A stretch of 21,649 nt of DNA, taken from assembly GCA_964435775.1 (NCBI GenBank), contig CAYTAP010000071.1:1-21649 (forward strand), in the 5' to 3' direction. Under the pieces are notes generated by a model that was not told the origin of the DNA, made no database searches, and saw nothing but the letters and a program-made list of their open reading frames with translations. Both the position numbers and the translations under genes were made by a program. This DNA is from CAYTAP01 sp964435775 (lineage in GTDB: Bacteria; Planctomycetota; Phycisphaerae; Tepidisphaerales; Tepidisphaeraceae). Shown one piece after another: positions 1 to 7,888 of this stretch; within the stretch, counting starts at the first letter, position 1; each line of letters opens with the position of its first letter.

Positions 1-9
1 CAACGCCGC

Positions 10-29
10 GGCGTCGCGGGAGCGACGCC
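10..29. repeat. perfect 8-bp hairpin with GGGA loop
   Basis: The sequence GGCGTCGC, loop GGGA, GCGACGCC forms a perfect 8-bp stem closed by a GNRA-type tetraloop. No T-run follows on either strand, so an intrinsic terminator is not supported. It lies in the gene-free first 186 bases, beyond the 3' end of the potassium transporter gene. It may be a REP-like element or the end of a feature outside the window. Confidence 0.4.
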
Positions 30-76
30 CTCCATCCATGCACATCGGCCACAATCGTTGATTATTCCCATTTCCC

Positions 77-116
77 CCCTCCTCCGCGTACCTGCGGGGG
101 AGGGTTGGGGAGGGGG
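77..116 (+). repeat. hairpin + G-quadruplex repeat, copy 1
   Basis: An 11-bp stem (77-87 with 94-104, one G-T wobble, loop GTACCT) runs directly into four G-runs at 96-100, 102-104, 107-110 and 112-116, separated by loops of 1, 2 and 1 bases. This fits the canonical G-quadruplex pattern very well. CTCTTCC and CGGAGAA follow, as they do in copy 2. It lies downstream of the potassium transporter gene, with the G-rich strand opposite to that gene's mRNA. Copies 2 and 3 are at 1458 and 7940. Confidence 0.75.
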
Positions 117-186
117 TCTTCTCTTCCGGAGAAAATCCACGCGAGAATCAAGCCGATTTCGTATGGTACGGAGGCCGGTGGGGGGG

Positions 187-1413
187 TCAAGCAACCAGCA
201 GCGTTGCGGATGTATTCGTCGCCGACATCCGGAGCAAAATCGCCAGCGGCGCCAGTCGCCCCAGCAGCATCGCCGCCGACAGCACATACAGCCCCGGCCC
301 GGTCAGGTTGACCGGATTCTGCGCCAGTCCCACGTTGCTTGTGGCGCTGATCGCGAGGAACAGCAGGCGATCCGCCGAAAGCTGCGGTTCAAGGCAGATT
401 AGCGCAATGCACGTCACCGCCGCGATCGCCCCATATGTCCCGATCCACACCAGTGCAAATCCGAATGGCCGGCCCGCAGCGCGATCTCCCAGCGACCGCC
501 TAGCCCCATGAAACACCTCGGCGAGCGTCGTCAGTTTGATCCCCCCGCCCGTCCCGCCGGGGCATGCCCCCACGATCATCAACCCCATTGCCACCCACTG
601 CATCGCCGCCGTCGGAAAAAGGTCCGCGAAGGAAAACGGAATGCCAGCCGACCGCACATCAATCGCCGCCGCAGAGGACCCAATCCACGCCGCCGACCCG
701 CTCTCCATCGCGCTGCCTGGCCCCATTAGCCGTAATGCCATGAACAGCGCGAGCCCCAGTAGATAAACCGCCGCCGTCAGGGTCAGCGCGGTGCGGCTGT
801 GTTGTCCCGGCGTCCCCTGCCCCCGCGCCCAGTCCAGCAGCTCCAACACAACCACCACCCCAAGTCCCCCGATCACCGCCAGGGGCAGCAACAGCAGTTG
901 CGCTGCCGCCGATCCCACCGCCGGCGCATCCCCCAGCACGAGCCCGCAATTGGCGAATGCCGCCGCCGCATTGAACACGCCCGCCAAAGGTCGCGTGGGA
1001 TCGGCGAGGAACACCGTTCCCGCCAGCAACACGAGCAATTGCAACGTAATGGTCGACGCCACGACATGATTGGCCGTGTACCGCAACCGAAGGATTTTCG
1101 CCGACGCCAGCCCTCCTACGATCAGCGTCAATTGCGTTCCGGCGATGACCAGCGCCAGCGCCATCCACCGCCCCGCCGGTTGATAGTGCGATGGATTGGC
1201 AAACGATTGAAAACCCGTCAGCGACAGTCCATTGGCCGCGGCAAAAAACGCCCGGTCCCACCCCAGTTCATTTCCGCCGACCATCGCCAGCGGACTATGA
1301 AAAAAAATCACCCCGATGCCGAACAACGTCCCATACGCCGCCAGCACCCACCACCAAGTGCCTCCCCTCGCCGCGGCTTCAAGTGGGGAATTGACCGGCG
1401 ACTTGAAGCTCAT
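187..1413 (-). CDS. Trk/Ktr-family potassium transport membrane subunit
   Basis: The 408-residue product is an inner-membrane protein of the TrkH/KtrB/HKT superfamily, which forms the K+ (or Na+) conducting path from four repeats of helix, pore loop, helix. All four selectivity-filter segments can be seen: LTGF near residue 67, ANCGL near 157, RSAGI near 257 and SNVGL near 362. The family's conserved PGxTGGGIKLTT stretch in the third inner helix is at about 285-296. The protein is shorter than most TrkH/KtrB proteins (about 440-490 residues) because it begins almost at the first membrane helix (about 20-38). No gene for a TrkA/KtrA nucleotide-binding partner is visible. The ATG at 1413 has no SD, and hisI lies upstream on the same strand with repeat copy 2 between. 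The family call is firm. TrkH versus KtrB cannot be decided. Confidence 0.88.
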   Translation of the reverse strand: MSFKSPVNSPLEAAARGGTWWWVLAAYGTLFGIGVIFFHSPLAMVGGNELGWDRAFFAAANGLSLTGFQSFANPSHYQPAGRWMALALVIAGTQLTLIVGGLASAKILRLRYTANHVVASTITLQLLVLLAGTVFLADPTRPLAGVFNAAAAFANCGLVLGDAPAVGSAAAQLLLLPLAVIGGLGVVVVLELLDWARGQGTPGQHSRTALTLTAAVYLLGLALFMALRLMGPGSAMESGSAAWIGSSAAAIDVRSAGIPFSFADLFPTAAMQWVAMGLMIVGACPGGTGGGIKLTTLAEVFHGARRSLGDRAAGRPFGFALVWIGTYGAIAAVTCIALICLEPQLSADRLLFLAISATSNVGLAQNPVNLTGPGLYVLSAAMLLGRLAPLAILLRMSATNTSATLLVA

Positions 1414-1457
1414 GGCGACTGCTTTCTGAATGTCTGGGAATTCGGTCGCCGTTCACT

Positions 1458-1496
1458 CCCTCCCCCGGTATGTCCGGGGGAGGGCTGGGGAGGGGG
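1458..1496 (+). repeat. hairpin + G-quadruplex repeat, copy 2
   Basis: A perfect 11-bp stem, CCCTCCCCCGG (1458-1468) with CCGGGGGAGGG (1474-1484) and loop TATGT, leads into four G-runs at 1476-1480, 1482-1484, 1487-1490 and 1492-1496 with loops A, CT and A. CTCTTCC and CGGAGAA follow as in copy 1. It fills the gap between the 3' end of hisI and the 5' end of the potassium transporter gene, both on the minus strand. A role as a terminator or processing site between them is possible, but there is no U-run. Confidence 0.75.
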
Positions 1497-1568
1497 CTCG
1501 CTCTTCCGCACCGCGAGTCACGGAGAAAGTCGCACATGCTTCCATTCCCGCCGCCGTTCGCGCCATCG

Positions 1569-1973
1569 CTACGCCTTCCCGTACACGCTCTTCGGATCAA
1601 ACACCCGCTTCTCCACAACCTTCAATTGGTCACTCTCCGGGTCGAACTCACGGAAAAAACATGTCCCATACCCCTCGTGACACGCCGCCCCGATCTGCTC
1701 CACTTTCACGAGCAGCACATCCTGATCGCAGTCCACCGCGATGCTCTTCACGTTCTGCACATGCCCCGACGATTCCCCTTTCAACCACAGCTTGTTGCGG
1801 CTGCGGCTGAAAAAGTGCGTCTGCCGGGTCTCCAGAGTCTTTTCCAGCGCCTCATGATTCATCCATGCCATCATGAGCACCTGCCCCGTTTGATGATCCT
1901 GGATGATCGCGGGGATCAATCCATTGGCATCGAGCTTCAATTTGTCCAGCGATGTTGTGGCGATGCGGTTCAT
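1569..1973 (-). CDS. hisI: phosphoribosyl-AMP cyclohydrolase
   Basis: This cytoplasmic enzyme opens the adenine ring of phosphoribosyl-AMP in the third step of histidine synthesis. The 134-residue product has the full family signature: GLIPAIIQD near residue 18, WMNHEAL, then LWLKGESSGHVQNV at about 62-75, DCDQD at 81-85 with the magnesium-binding acidic residues, and the three expected zinc cysteines C82, C98 (AACHEG) and C105 (GTCFF). It is the stand-alone HisI form with no HisE domain, and no other his gene is in the window. I chose the ATG at 1973 because the family normally begins about ten residues before the LKxxxxGLIPA motif and because a good promoter ends six bases before it. An ATG at 1994 and an upstream extension to 2087 are also open. 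No start has an SD. Confidence 0.93.
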   Translation of the reverse strand: MNRIATTSLDKLKLDANGLIPAIIQDHQTGQVLMMAWMNHEALEKTLETRQTHFFSRSRNKLWLKGESSGHVQNVKSIAVDCDQDVLLVKVEQIGAACHEGYGTCFFREFDPESDQLKVVEKRVFDPKSVYGKA

Positions 1974-1979
1974 GGCAGC

Positions 1980-2008
1980 ATATTTCGTCGCCATCGCCGC
2001 ATTGTCAA
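1980..2008 (-). promoter_or_regulatory. candidate hisI promoter, leaderless geometry
   Basis: On the minus strand a perfect -35 hexamer TTGACA (2008-2003) is followed after 17 bases by AAATAT (1985-1980), a weak -10 match. Six bases then lead to the ATG at 1973, which would put the transcription start at or within a base or two of the start codon. Confidence 0.35.
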
Positions 2009-2068
2009 CCGGGTGAATGCGAAATGGCGAAATGCCGTCAAAGCGACGAGCGTGTATGGCGATCCCGC

Positions 2069-2866
2069 TCATCCGTGCGTCGAGCAATCATGCCCGTGCC
2101 GCTGTGGATCGAGTCCAAACGCCTGCAAGTCGCATGCGAACATGCTCCGCGCCAACTCGGCCGGAAGTTGCTCGGGCACATCGTGATAATGCAGCGTCAG
2201 GTTCAAACATGCGATCCGATCGCACAGGCTGCTCACCGCCCGCAGGTCGTGGCTGACGAAGATCACCGTCAGGTGCAGTCGCTGTTGAAGATTTTTTAGA
2301 AAGTCGAGGAACTGCTGCTGCCCCGCCCGGTCGATCCCCGTTGTCGGTTCATCGAGCAAGAGCAGCCGTGGCCGAGCCGCCAGCGCCCGCGCGATGAAGA
2401 TGCGCTGCAACTGTCCGCCCGACAATGCTCCGACTGGTTGATCCGCATAATCAATCACCCCCGTTTGCCCCAGCAGCGTTTCCACGAAATCAAGGTCATC
2501 CCTCCCATATGCCCGGAGCAGCCCCGTCTTCCCCGCCAGCCCCAGCCGAACCAGTTGCCGCGCATTGAGCGGAAAGTTCGCCGGCGCATCCGGCCGCTGC
2601 GGCAAATACCCCACCACGTTCCCTCGTCGCACCGCCTGCGCCGGTGTCAATCCATCAATCCGGATCGTCCCCCGTGTCGGCGTCGCCAGCCCCAGCAGCA
2701 ACCGAATCAGCGTCGTCTTTCCTCCCCCATTCGGTCCGATCAGCCCCAGCATCGTGTTCGCTTCGATGCTCAAGTTGATGTGTTTGAGCACCAGCGTCTG
2801 CCCATACGCAAAATCCAGCCGCTCGATTTGTACCAGTGGTATTGCCACGCCCTCATTGTATCCCAC
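2069..2866 (-). CDS. metal-type ABC transporter ATP-binding protein (ZnuC/MntB-like)
   Basis: This is the cytoplasmic ATPase subunit of an ABC importer. Residues from the start at 2866: Walker A GPNGGGKTT (44-52), Q-loop YLPQRP (87-92), signature LSGGQLQR (148-155), Walker B LLLLDEP (168-174) and H-loop VSHD (204-207). The stretch CLNLTLHYHDVPEQL after the H-loop is typical of the zinc/manganese ZnuC/MntB/SitB branch, and the C-terminus is rich in His and Cys (QRHGHDCSTHG), as expected of a metal system. No permease or solute-binding protein gene is adjacent, so partners must lie elsewhere. The GTG at 2866 has a GAGGGGG stretch just upstream. A second GTG at 2848 lies six bases after a TACAAT hexamer and could be a leaderless start. 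Downstream, hisI begins about 95 bases away. Confidence 0.85.
   Translation of the reverse strand: MGYNEGVAIPLVQIERLDFAYGQTLVLKHINLSIEANTMLGLIGPNGGGKTTLIRLLLGLATPTRGTIRIDGLTPAQAVRRGNVVGYLPQRPDAPANFPLNARQLVRLGLAGKTGLLRAYGRDDLDFVETLLGQTGVIDYADQPVGALSGGQLQRIFIARALAARPRLLLLDEPTTGIDRAGQQQFLDFLKNLQQRLHLTVIFVSHDLRAVSSLCDRIACLNLTLHYHDVPEQLPAELARSMFACDLQAFGLDPQRHGHDCSTHG
2855..2860 (-). promoter_or_regulatory. candidate -10 element of the ABC ATPase gene
   Basis: TACAAT on the minus strand is followed by GAGGGC and then a GTG in frame at 2848. If used, the transcript would begin at this GTG. No good -35 hexamer was found upstream. If the GTG at 2866 is the true start, this hexamer is inside the gene. 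Confidence 0.25.
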
Positions 2867-2912
2867 AACCCCCTCGTCGCCCCAACCGCCCCCATTTCTT
2901 CGGCAGCCACCC

Positions 2913-3155
2913 TTATCTCCCCGCCATCGCCACCGGGCGGCGTTTCGCCGCCTTCCTCGCCGCCCGCGCGTTGCCGATCAGCTTCTTTCGCCCCGAAGTT
3001 TTAACCCGCCCGCTGGCCGCCGTCGTCGCTGGTGACGCCGGCGCACTCGTCGGTTCGCACGTCGCCACGCTCAGCAGGGCGTGAACGGCGCCCCACTTTG
3101 CGTCGCCCACTCGATTTACACTTCTCAGTCGCAATCGCTCAATGCGTTTGGTCAT
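2913..3155 (-). CDS. small basic hypothetical protein
   Basis: An 80-residue reading frame beginning MTKRIERLRLRSV fills most of the 351-base gap between the ABC ATPase gene and the diguanylate cyclase gene. It has a weak GGAA about seven bases before the ATG at 3155. The product is strongly basic at both ends and has an Ala/Pro/Ser/Thr-rich middle, with a C-terminal run GRKKLIGNARAARKAAKRR that resembles nucleic-acid-binding tails. I recognise no family. Codon choice differs somewhat from the neighbours, with more GCG, GGG and AGG. It may be spurious. Confidence 0.3.
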   Translation of the reverse strand: MTKRIERLRLRSVNRVGDAKWGAVHALLSVATCEPTSAPASPATTAASGRVKTSGRKKLIGNARAARKAAKRRPVAMAGR

Positions 3156-3217
3156 TACTGTTTCCAATAAACTGCCCGTTTACAAGACACGTCGCCGCGA
3201 CATTGGTTGGGCAAGCC

Positions 3218-4840
3218 CTACGCCGCCTTGGATGGTTCATACACCCGAACACAATTTCTGTTGGAATTCTTCGCATCGTATAGCGCCTGATCCGCCGCCG
3301 ACAACAGGTTCGCCAGCGTCAGCACATTGTTCGCCTTGCTCCGCTCGGCCAGGCCGATGCTCAACGTCGGCTGTTCGCTCAGGTTCGCGATCGCATCGGC
3401 GAAATCGACCGCCGCGAACGCCTGGCGGATCTTCTGCACCACCTGCTGCGCCTGCGACAGCGGCGTCTGCGGCAACGCGATGACGAACTCATCCCCGCCA
3501 TACCGAAATGCCAGGTCCGTCTTGCGCAACGTGATCCGCACGCACCCGGCAAACGCCCGCAACAGGTGATCCCCGACCGCGTGTCCATGCGCGTCGTTCA
3601 CCTTCTTGAAATAATCCAGATCGATCATGACCACGCTGAGCGGATGTCCGTATCGCTCGGCCAGCGCCACTTCTCGCTGCAACAACGAATCCATCGACCG
3701 TCGATTGTACAACCCCGTCAGCGCATCGGTCATGCTCTGTTTTTCCGCATCCGCCAGCATCGTCAAGGACGCCAGCGACGACTGTGCCGTGTTGATGTAC
3801 GTCTGCGCCAATTGCCGTCGCGCATCGCTCCAATTTTCTCCCGGCGGCAACATCATATGAACCACCGACTGCACTTTCCTTCCCACCCGGAACGGCACGC
3901 AATACGCCGGATAGTCGATGATCCCCGGCACGTCGCCGTCATTGGATGAGGGACGCGGTTTGTCCGCGGAACCGCCCGCCAAAGCGGCCGGGCTCAATAG
4001 CCCGTCAATCGCACATCGCACCGGCGGACCACCGGCACAAAACTGTCGCGGAAGGTTCTGCCGCAAACAGGGACACATCCCCGTATCCAGATCCACCGTC
4101 TGTGTCCGCGCCACCGCCCCGGCCGGGCCAATTCCGCCGCCTTTCGCGCTGACTTCCTGCCCGGCCGCGCCCATCAAATCGCCCGGACGGCACGCCCTCA
4201 CCATCGCCGGCTCTCCTGCATCCGTGTCATGCGTCAGGATCGTCACACCCGCCAATCCCAGTTCCGTCTTCAGGTAATAAGACAGGGAATCGAACACCTG
4301 TTCCGTCTGTCCCGCCCCCTGGATCATCTGCGAAAACTCAAGCAGCCGGTCGATCTGTCCCGTGCGCGCCGCCAGTGTCTGCTGGCTGACCCGATGCGCC
4401 GCCCGCGCCGTGTTCAATTCCCTGCGAAGCCGCTCGAATGTCGCGCCCAGTTGCCCCAGGTCGGCCGGCAGCGCCGCCTCCACTTCGGCCGCGCCCGCCG
4501 TCGCATTCCCCGTCCCCGCATCGCACGCCATCCCGTGAATCGTCTCATTCGCCGCCGTGGCGATCGCATGATCCAGTTGCATGAGCGATGCACGCCATCG
4601 CCGCGCCACCACCACGCCCAACCCCACGCTCGCCAACCCCGCGATCCCCAGCCCGATGACCACCCTTATCCGTAATGCCCCCGCCTCCCCCGGCGACAAT
4701 CCCGCGATAACCGGCGTCATGACCACCACCCCCGCCGTCGCCATCAGCAGCGCGCATGCCCCGCACAGCCAAATGAGCTGGCAATGAAACGGGCGACGAA
4801 ATAGCACCATCCAAACTCGCCGCATGGTCACTCTTCCCAT
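3218..4840 (-). CDS. membrane-anchored GAF-GGDEF diguanylate cyclase
   Basis: This makes cyclic di-GMP from two GTP at the inner membrane. In the 540-residue product two membrane helices lie at about 20-46 and 57-79. A linker with coiled-coil character (about 125-170) follows, then a GAF-like sensor region (about 165-365) and a C-terminal GGDEF domain (about 370-535). The catalytic motif is RYGGDEF (446-452). A product-inhibition I-site RKTD (439-442) sits exactly five residues before GGDEF, so feedback control is expected. The GAF region carries four cysteines (C256, C258, C268, C276) in the pattern CPC-x9-C-x7-C, perhaps for metal or redox sensing. I chose the ATG at 4840, which has GGGAG nine bases upstream. 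GTG 4867 and ATG 4825 are alternatives. It is divergent from the sigma-54 activator gene across about 147 bases. Confidence 0.92.
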   Translation of the reverse strand: MGRVTMRRVWMVLFRRPFHCQLIWLCGACALLMATAGVVVMTPVIAGLSPGEAGALRIRVVIGLGIAGLASVGLGVVVARRWRASLMQLDHAIATAANETIHGMACDAGTGNATAGAAEVEAALPADLGQLGATFERLRRELNTARAAHRVSQQTLAARTGQIDRLLEFSQMIQGAGQTEQVFDSLSYYLKTELGLAGVTILTHDTDAGEPAMVRACRPGDLMGAAGQEVSAKGGGIGPAGAVARTQTVDLDTGMCPCLRQNLPRQFCAGGPPVRCAIDGLLSPAALAGGSADKPRPSSNDGDVPGIIDYPAYCVPFRVGRKVQSVVHMMLPPGENWSDARRQLAQTYINTAQSSLASLTMLADAEKQSMTDALTGLYNRRSMDSLLQREVALAERYGHPLSVVMIDLDYFKKVNDAHGHAVGDHLLRAFAGCVRITLRKTDLAFRYGGDEFVIALPQTPLSQAQQVVQKIRQAFAAVDFADAIANLSEQPTLSIGLAERSKANNVLTLANLLSAADQALYDAKNSNRNCVRVYEPSKAA

Positions 4841-4951
4841 GAAAAGCCGCTCCCATGAGCGCAGCACGCTATCAGTGTCTATCGGCCATTACACAGATTC
4901 GCTCAATTCATAGAACTCGCCACCACTCAACACCTCGGCCGCCTAATTTGC

Positions 4952-4981
4952 TTGCAGCGGCATAGTCTGTGTGCATATATT
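4952..4981 (+). promoter_or_regulatory. candidate promoter of the sigma-54 activator gene
   Basis: TTGCAG (4952-4957) and TATATT (4976-4981) are separated by 18 bases. The -10 hexamer ends six bases before the ATG at 4988, so the transcript would start at or next to the start codon. Only AAGGGC lies between. Confidence 0.4.
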
Positions 4982-4987
4982 AAGGGC

Positions 4988-6631
4988 ATGACTGATTCCA
5001 CTATGCCCTACAATAAGGCAATAGATGAAAAGATTGACCACGAAATGGCCATTCTCACCGAGATTGGCCAAATTCTTTCATCCACACTTGAGCTCCGCGA
5101 CGCTTTCGGAACCGTCATGCAGATCGTGTCCGACAAGCTGAACATGCACCGCGGCGCGCTGATTCTCCTCAACGAATCGACCGGCCAACTCCGCACCGAA
5201 GCCGCCATCGGACTGACCCCCGAGGAAATGGGACGCGGCAAATACGCCCTCGGCGAAGGGATCACCGGCAACGTCGTTGCCACCGGGCGTGCCCGCGTCA
5301 TCCCCGACATTCGGTCCGAACCCGGTTTCCTCAACCGCACCGGCCGATACAAAACCGCCAGCCCCGACGCCCTCAGCTTCCTCTGTGTCCCCATCAAAAT
5401 CGACGGCCAACCCGCCGGCGCCCTCTCGGTCGATAAGCCCCTCTGCGACGAGGAGGAACTGCGAGGTGACCAGACCTTCCTCGAAATCGTCTGCGCCTTC
5501 CTCTCCCAGGCGATCCAGATCAACCGGATGGTCATGCGGCAAAAGGAGGAACTCCTCGAGGAAAACGCCCAGCTTCGCGCCCAGGTCCGCGACCGCTACC
5601 GTTTTGAAAACATCGTCGGCGACGCCCCGGCCATGCACGAGGTTTTCGCCACCGTTGGCCAGGTCGCCAACAGCCGCGCCACCGTCCTGCTCCTGGGCGA
5701 AACCGGCACCGGCAAGGAGATGATCGCCAAGGCGATCCACCACAATTCCCCCCGGCAGGACAAACCCTTTATCCGTGTCAACTGCGGCGCGATCAGCGCC
5801 GCGCTCCTGGAATCCGAACTCTTTGGCCATGTCAAAGGGAGCTTCACTGGCGCCATCCGCGACAAGATTGGCCGCTTCGAGGCCGCCGACGGAGGCACCC
5901 TTTTTCTTGATGAAATCGGAACGATGGAGCTCTCGCTCCAGGTCAAGCTCCTGCATGCTCTTCAGGAGCGCGAAGTCGAGCGCGTCGGCGACATTCATCC
6001 CATCAAGGTCGATGTTCGCATTATCGCCGCCACCAATGCCGATCTTCAGCAGGAGGTGAAGGACGCCAAGTTCCGCGAAGACCTCTTTTACCGCCTCAAC
6101 GTCGTCAGCATTTATCTTCCCCCCCTGCGCAACCGCCGCGAGGACATCCCCCGCCTCATCGACTACTTCCTTGACAAATACAACGCCGTCAACGGCCGCA
6201 ACCTCAAGCGGATCAGCCGGGAATTGCTCAACGTTCTCGTCCGATATCCCTGGCCGGGAAATGTCCGTGAACTCGAAAACGCCGTCGAACGCGCCGTTGT
6301 TCTCAGCGCCGACGAGGATTTCACCGAAGAGCTTCTGCCGCTGAGCGTCCGCATGTTCGCCGCCCAGCGCCGCACCAACCTGCCGAGCGAATCGATCGAA
6401 GCGCTCAGCGCCCGTCTGGCCGATCAGGCGATGAGCGACTACGAATTGCAGGAAGGACAGATCCACCAGCTCCTCATCAACCAGATCGAGCAAGCCCTCA
6501 TCACCCGCGCGTTGACCAAGTGCGGCGGGGTGAAAACGCGCACCGCCGAGTTTCTCGGCATCAACCGCAACACCTTGAACAAAAAGGTCAAGGATTATGG
6601 CCTGGACGCCGCTCCGGAAGGCGACGATTGA
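4988..6631 (+). CDS. NifA-like sigma-54-dependent activator (GAF-AAA+-Fis)
   Basis: This transcription activator uses ATP hydrolysis to open promoters bound by sigma-54 RNA polymerase. The 547-residue product has an N-terminal GAF domain (about 20-178), a short coiled-coil linker (about 182-203), an AAA+ domain (about 205-435) and a Fis-type helix-turn-helix (about 500-540). Walker A is GETGTGKE (237-244), the sigma-54 contact loop is GSFTGA (284-289, one change from GAFTGA), Walker B is GGTLFLDE (302-309), and FREDLFYRLNV and WPGNVRELE also match. There is no phosphoreceiver domain, so control is probably by a ligand or partner acting on the GAF domain. Its target is unknown, and I found no clear -24/-12 sigma-54 promoter in the window. 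The ATG at 4988 has no properly spaced SD. ATG 5003 is an alternative. Its gene is divergent from the diguanylate cyclase gene. Confidence 0.94.
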   Translation: MTDSTMPYNKAIDEKIDHEMAILTEIGQILSSTLELRDAFGTVMQIVSDKLNMHRGALILLNESTGQLRTEAAIGLTPEEMGRGKYALGEGITGNVVATGRARVIPDIRSEPGFLNRTGRYKTASPDALSFLCVPIKIDGQPAGALSVDKPLCDEEELRGDQTFLEIVCAFLSQAIQINRMVMRQKEELLEENAQLRAQVRDRYRFENIVGDAPAMHEVFATVGQVANSRATVLLLGETGTGKEMIAKAIHHNSPRQDKPFIRVNCGAISAALLESELFGHVKGSFTGAIRDKIGRFEAADGGTLFLDEIGTMELSLQVKLLHALQEREVERVGDIHPIKVDVRIIAATNADLQQEVKDAKFREDLFYRLNVVSIYLPPLRNRREDIPRLIDYFLDKYNAVNGRNLKRISRELLNVLVRYPWPGNVRELENAVERAVVLSADEDFTEELLPLSVRMFAAQRRTNLPSESIEALSARLADQAMSDYELQEGQIHQLLINQIEQALITRALTKCGGVKTRTAEFLGINRNTLNKKVKDYGLDAAPEGDD

Positions 6632-6790
6632 CACCCCTCTCCACTGCCATACGATGATGATCGGCATCGCCGCCGCGATTGTCGGCGGGCGAGGTGCTGT
6701 CGCAGCGACGCGTTCTCATCCGTCGAATCGACGCCTGAGCCGTCGTGCTTCAGTTCTCGTGAGTCAGATCAACGAAAGGAAGGATCACAG

Positions 6791-7837
6791 ATGAAAAACA
6801 GTAATTCACGTTCAGCCGCACAGGCGATGATTGAGCAAATGGAGCCACGCGTGCTTCTGTCCGCGTCGCTGATCTCCACCACCTCAATCGTTACCGGCCA
6901 GGAGGCCGGCGGCGCGCCAATTGTCCGCGTCTTTGATCCCGGTGAAAACGCGCCCAAATTCTCCTTCAACGCCTTCGACCCCGGCTTCCTCGGCGGTATC
7001 CGCGTCACGACCGGCGACGTCACCGGGGACGGTGTCAGCGACATCATCGTCGGCGCCGGTCCGGGCGCTGGGCCCAATGTCCGGACGTTTGACGGCGTCA
7101 CCGGCGATCAACTGCCCGGCCAACTCGGCAGTTTTTTTGCCTTCGATCCCGGCTTCGACAACGGTCTCAACGTCGCCAGCGGAGACATCGACGGCGACGG
7201 ACACTTTGACATCATCGTCGGCGCCGACGCCGGCGCAGGCCCGCACGTCAAGGTTTTCAGCGGCGCGGACGGTTCGGAAATCCGTTCCTTCTTCGCGTTT
7301 GATGAAGCATTCCGCGGCGGCGTCCGCGTCGGCAGCGGCGACATCACCGATGACAACCGCGACGACATCATCGTCGGCGCCGGCCCGGGCGCCGGTCCGC
7401 ACGTCAAGGTCTTCGATGGCGTGACCAACACCGAAGTCCGCTCGTTTTTCGCTTTCGATGTCGGCTTCGACAACGGCGTTAACGTCTGCCGCGCCGATTA
7501 CGACAGCGCCGGAGGTGATGAAATCGTCGTTTCCGCCGATGCCGGCGCCACCCCCCATGTGAAAATCTTCAACGCCCCCAGTAATTCCAACATCACCACC
7601 GTCGCCAGCTTCTTCGCTTATGACGCCGGGTTCACCGGCGGCGTCCGTGTCGCCGCCGAGGACATCACCCATGACGGACGCGACGAAATCTTCACGATCA
7701 CCGCGCGCAGCGCCTCGCACATGAAGGTCTTTGAAGTCTCCAACGGTTATGATCCCGACGTGCTCATGAGCACCATCGTCAGTTCCACGTTCAGCGGCGG
7801 CGGCACCATCGCCTCCGGAACCCCTTCGGCGATCTGA
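6791..7837 (+). CDS. LEPR-XLL-tagged FG-GAP/VCBS repeat protein
   Basis: This is a predicted exported protein of 348 residues. Residues 17-25 read MEPRVLLSA, the planctomycete LEPR-XLL-type N-terminal motif (here MEPR) seen on large surface proteins. The rest is five repeats of about 50 residues of the kind SFFAFDxGFxxGVxVxxGD followed by an acidic loop, then DDIIVGAGPGAGPHVKVF, as in FG-GAP/integrin-alpha-type propellers. The acidic loops bind calcium in this family. The first two are intact (DVTGDGVSD, DIDGDGHFD), while the later ones decay (DITDDNRDD, DYDSAGGDE, DITHDGRDE). Five repeats are fewer than the seven of a closed propeller, so pairing with another chain is possible. GGAAGGA lies seven bases before the ATG, a strong SD. 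It stands alone; its function is unknown beyond a likely surface or adhesion role. Confidence 0.88.
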   Translation: MKNSNSRSAAQAMIEQMEPRVLLSASLISTTSIVTGQEAGGAPIVRVFDPGENAPKFSFNAFDPGFLGGIRVTTGDVTGDGVSDIIVGAGPGAGPNVRTFDGVTGDQLPGQLGSFFAFDPGFDNGLNVASGDIDGDGHFDIIVGADAGAGPHVKVFSGADGSEIRSFFAFDEAFRGGVRVGSGDITDDNRDDIIVGAGPGAGPHVKVFDGVTNTEVRSFFAFDVGFDNGVNVCRADYDSAGGDEIVVSADAGATPHVKIFNAPSNSNITTVASFFAYDAGFTGGVRVAAEDITHDGRDEIFTITARSASHMKVFEVSNGYDPDVLMSTIVSSTFSGGGTIASGTPSAI

Positions 7838-7888
7838 TCCGCCGCAGGCCCGTCGCTGCCTTCGGCTCTGAGGCTCAGGCTCGAAGAG

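Noticed and set aside
799..2186. Long plus-strand open frames opposite the potassium transporter and hisI genes
   Set aside because: They are shadows of clearly recognised minus-strand genes and are rich in Arg, His and Pro as expected for antisense GC-rich frames.
5078..6667. A 529-codon open frame on the minus strand opposite the sigma-54 activator gene
   Set aside because: It mirrors a GC-rich gene in the complementary frame, shows no family pattern, and the plus-strand product is complete and motif-rich.
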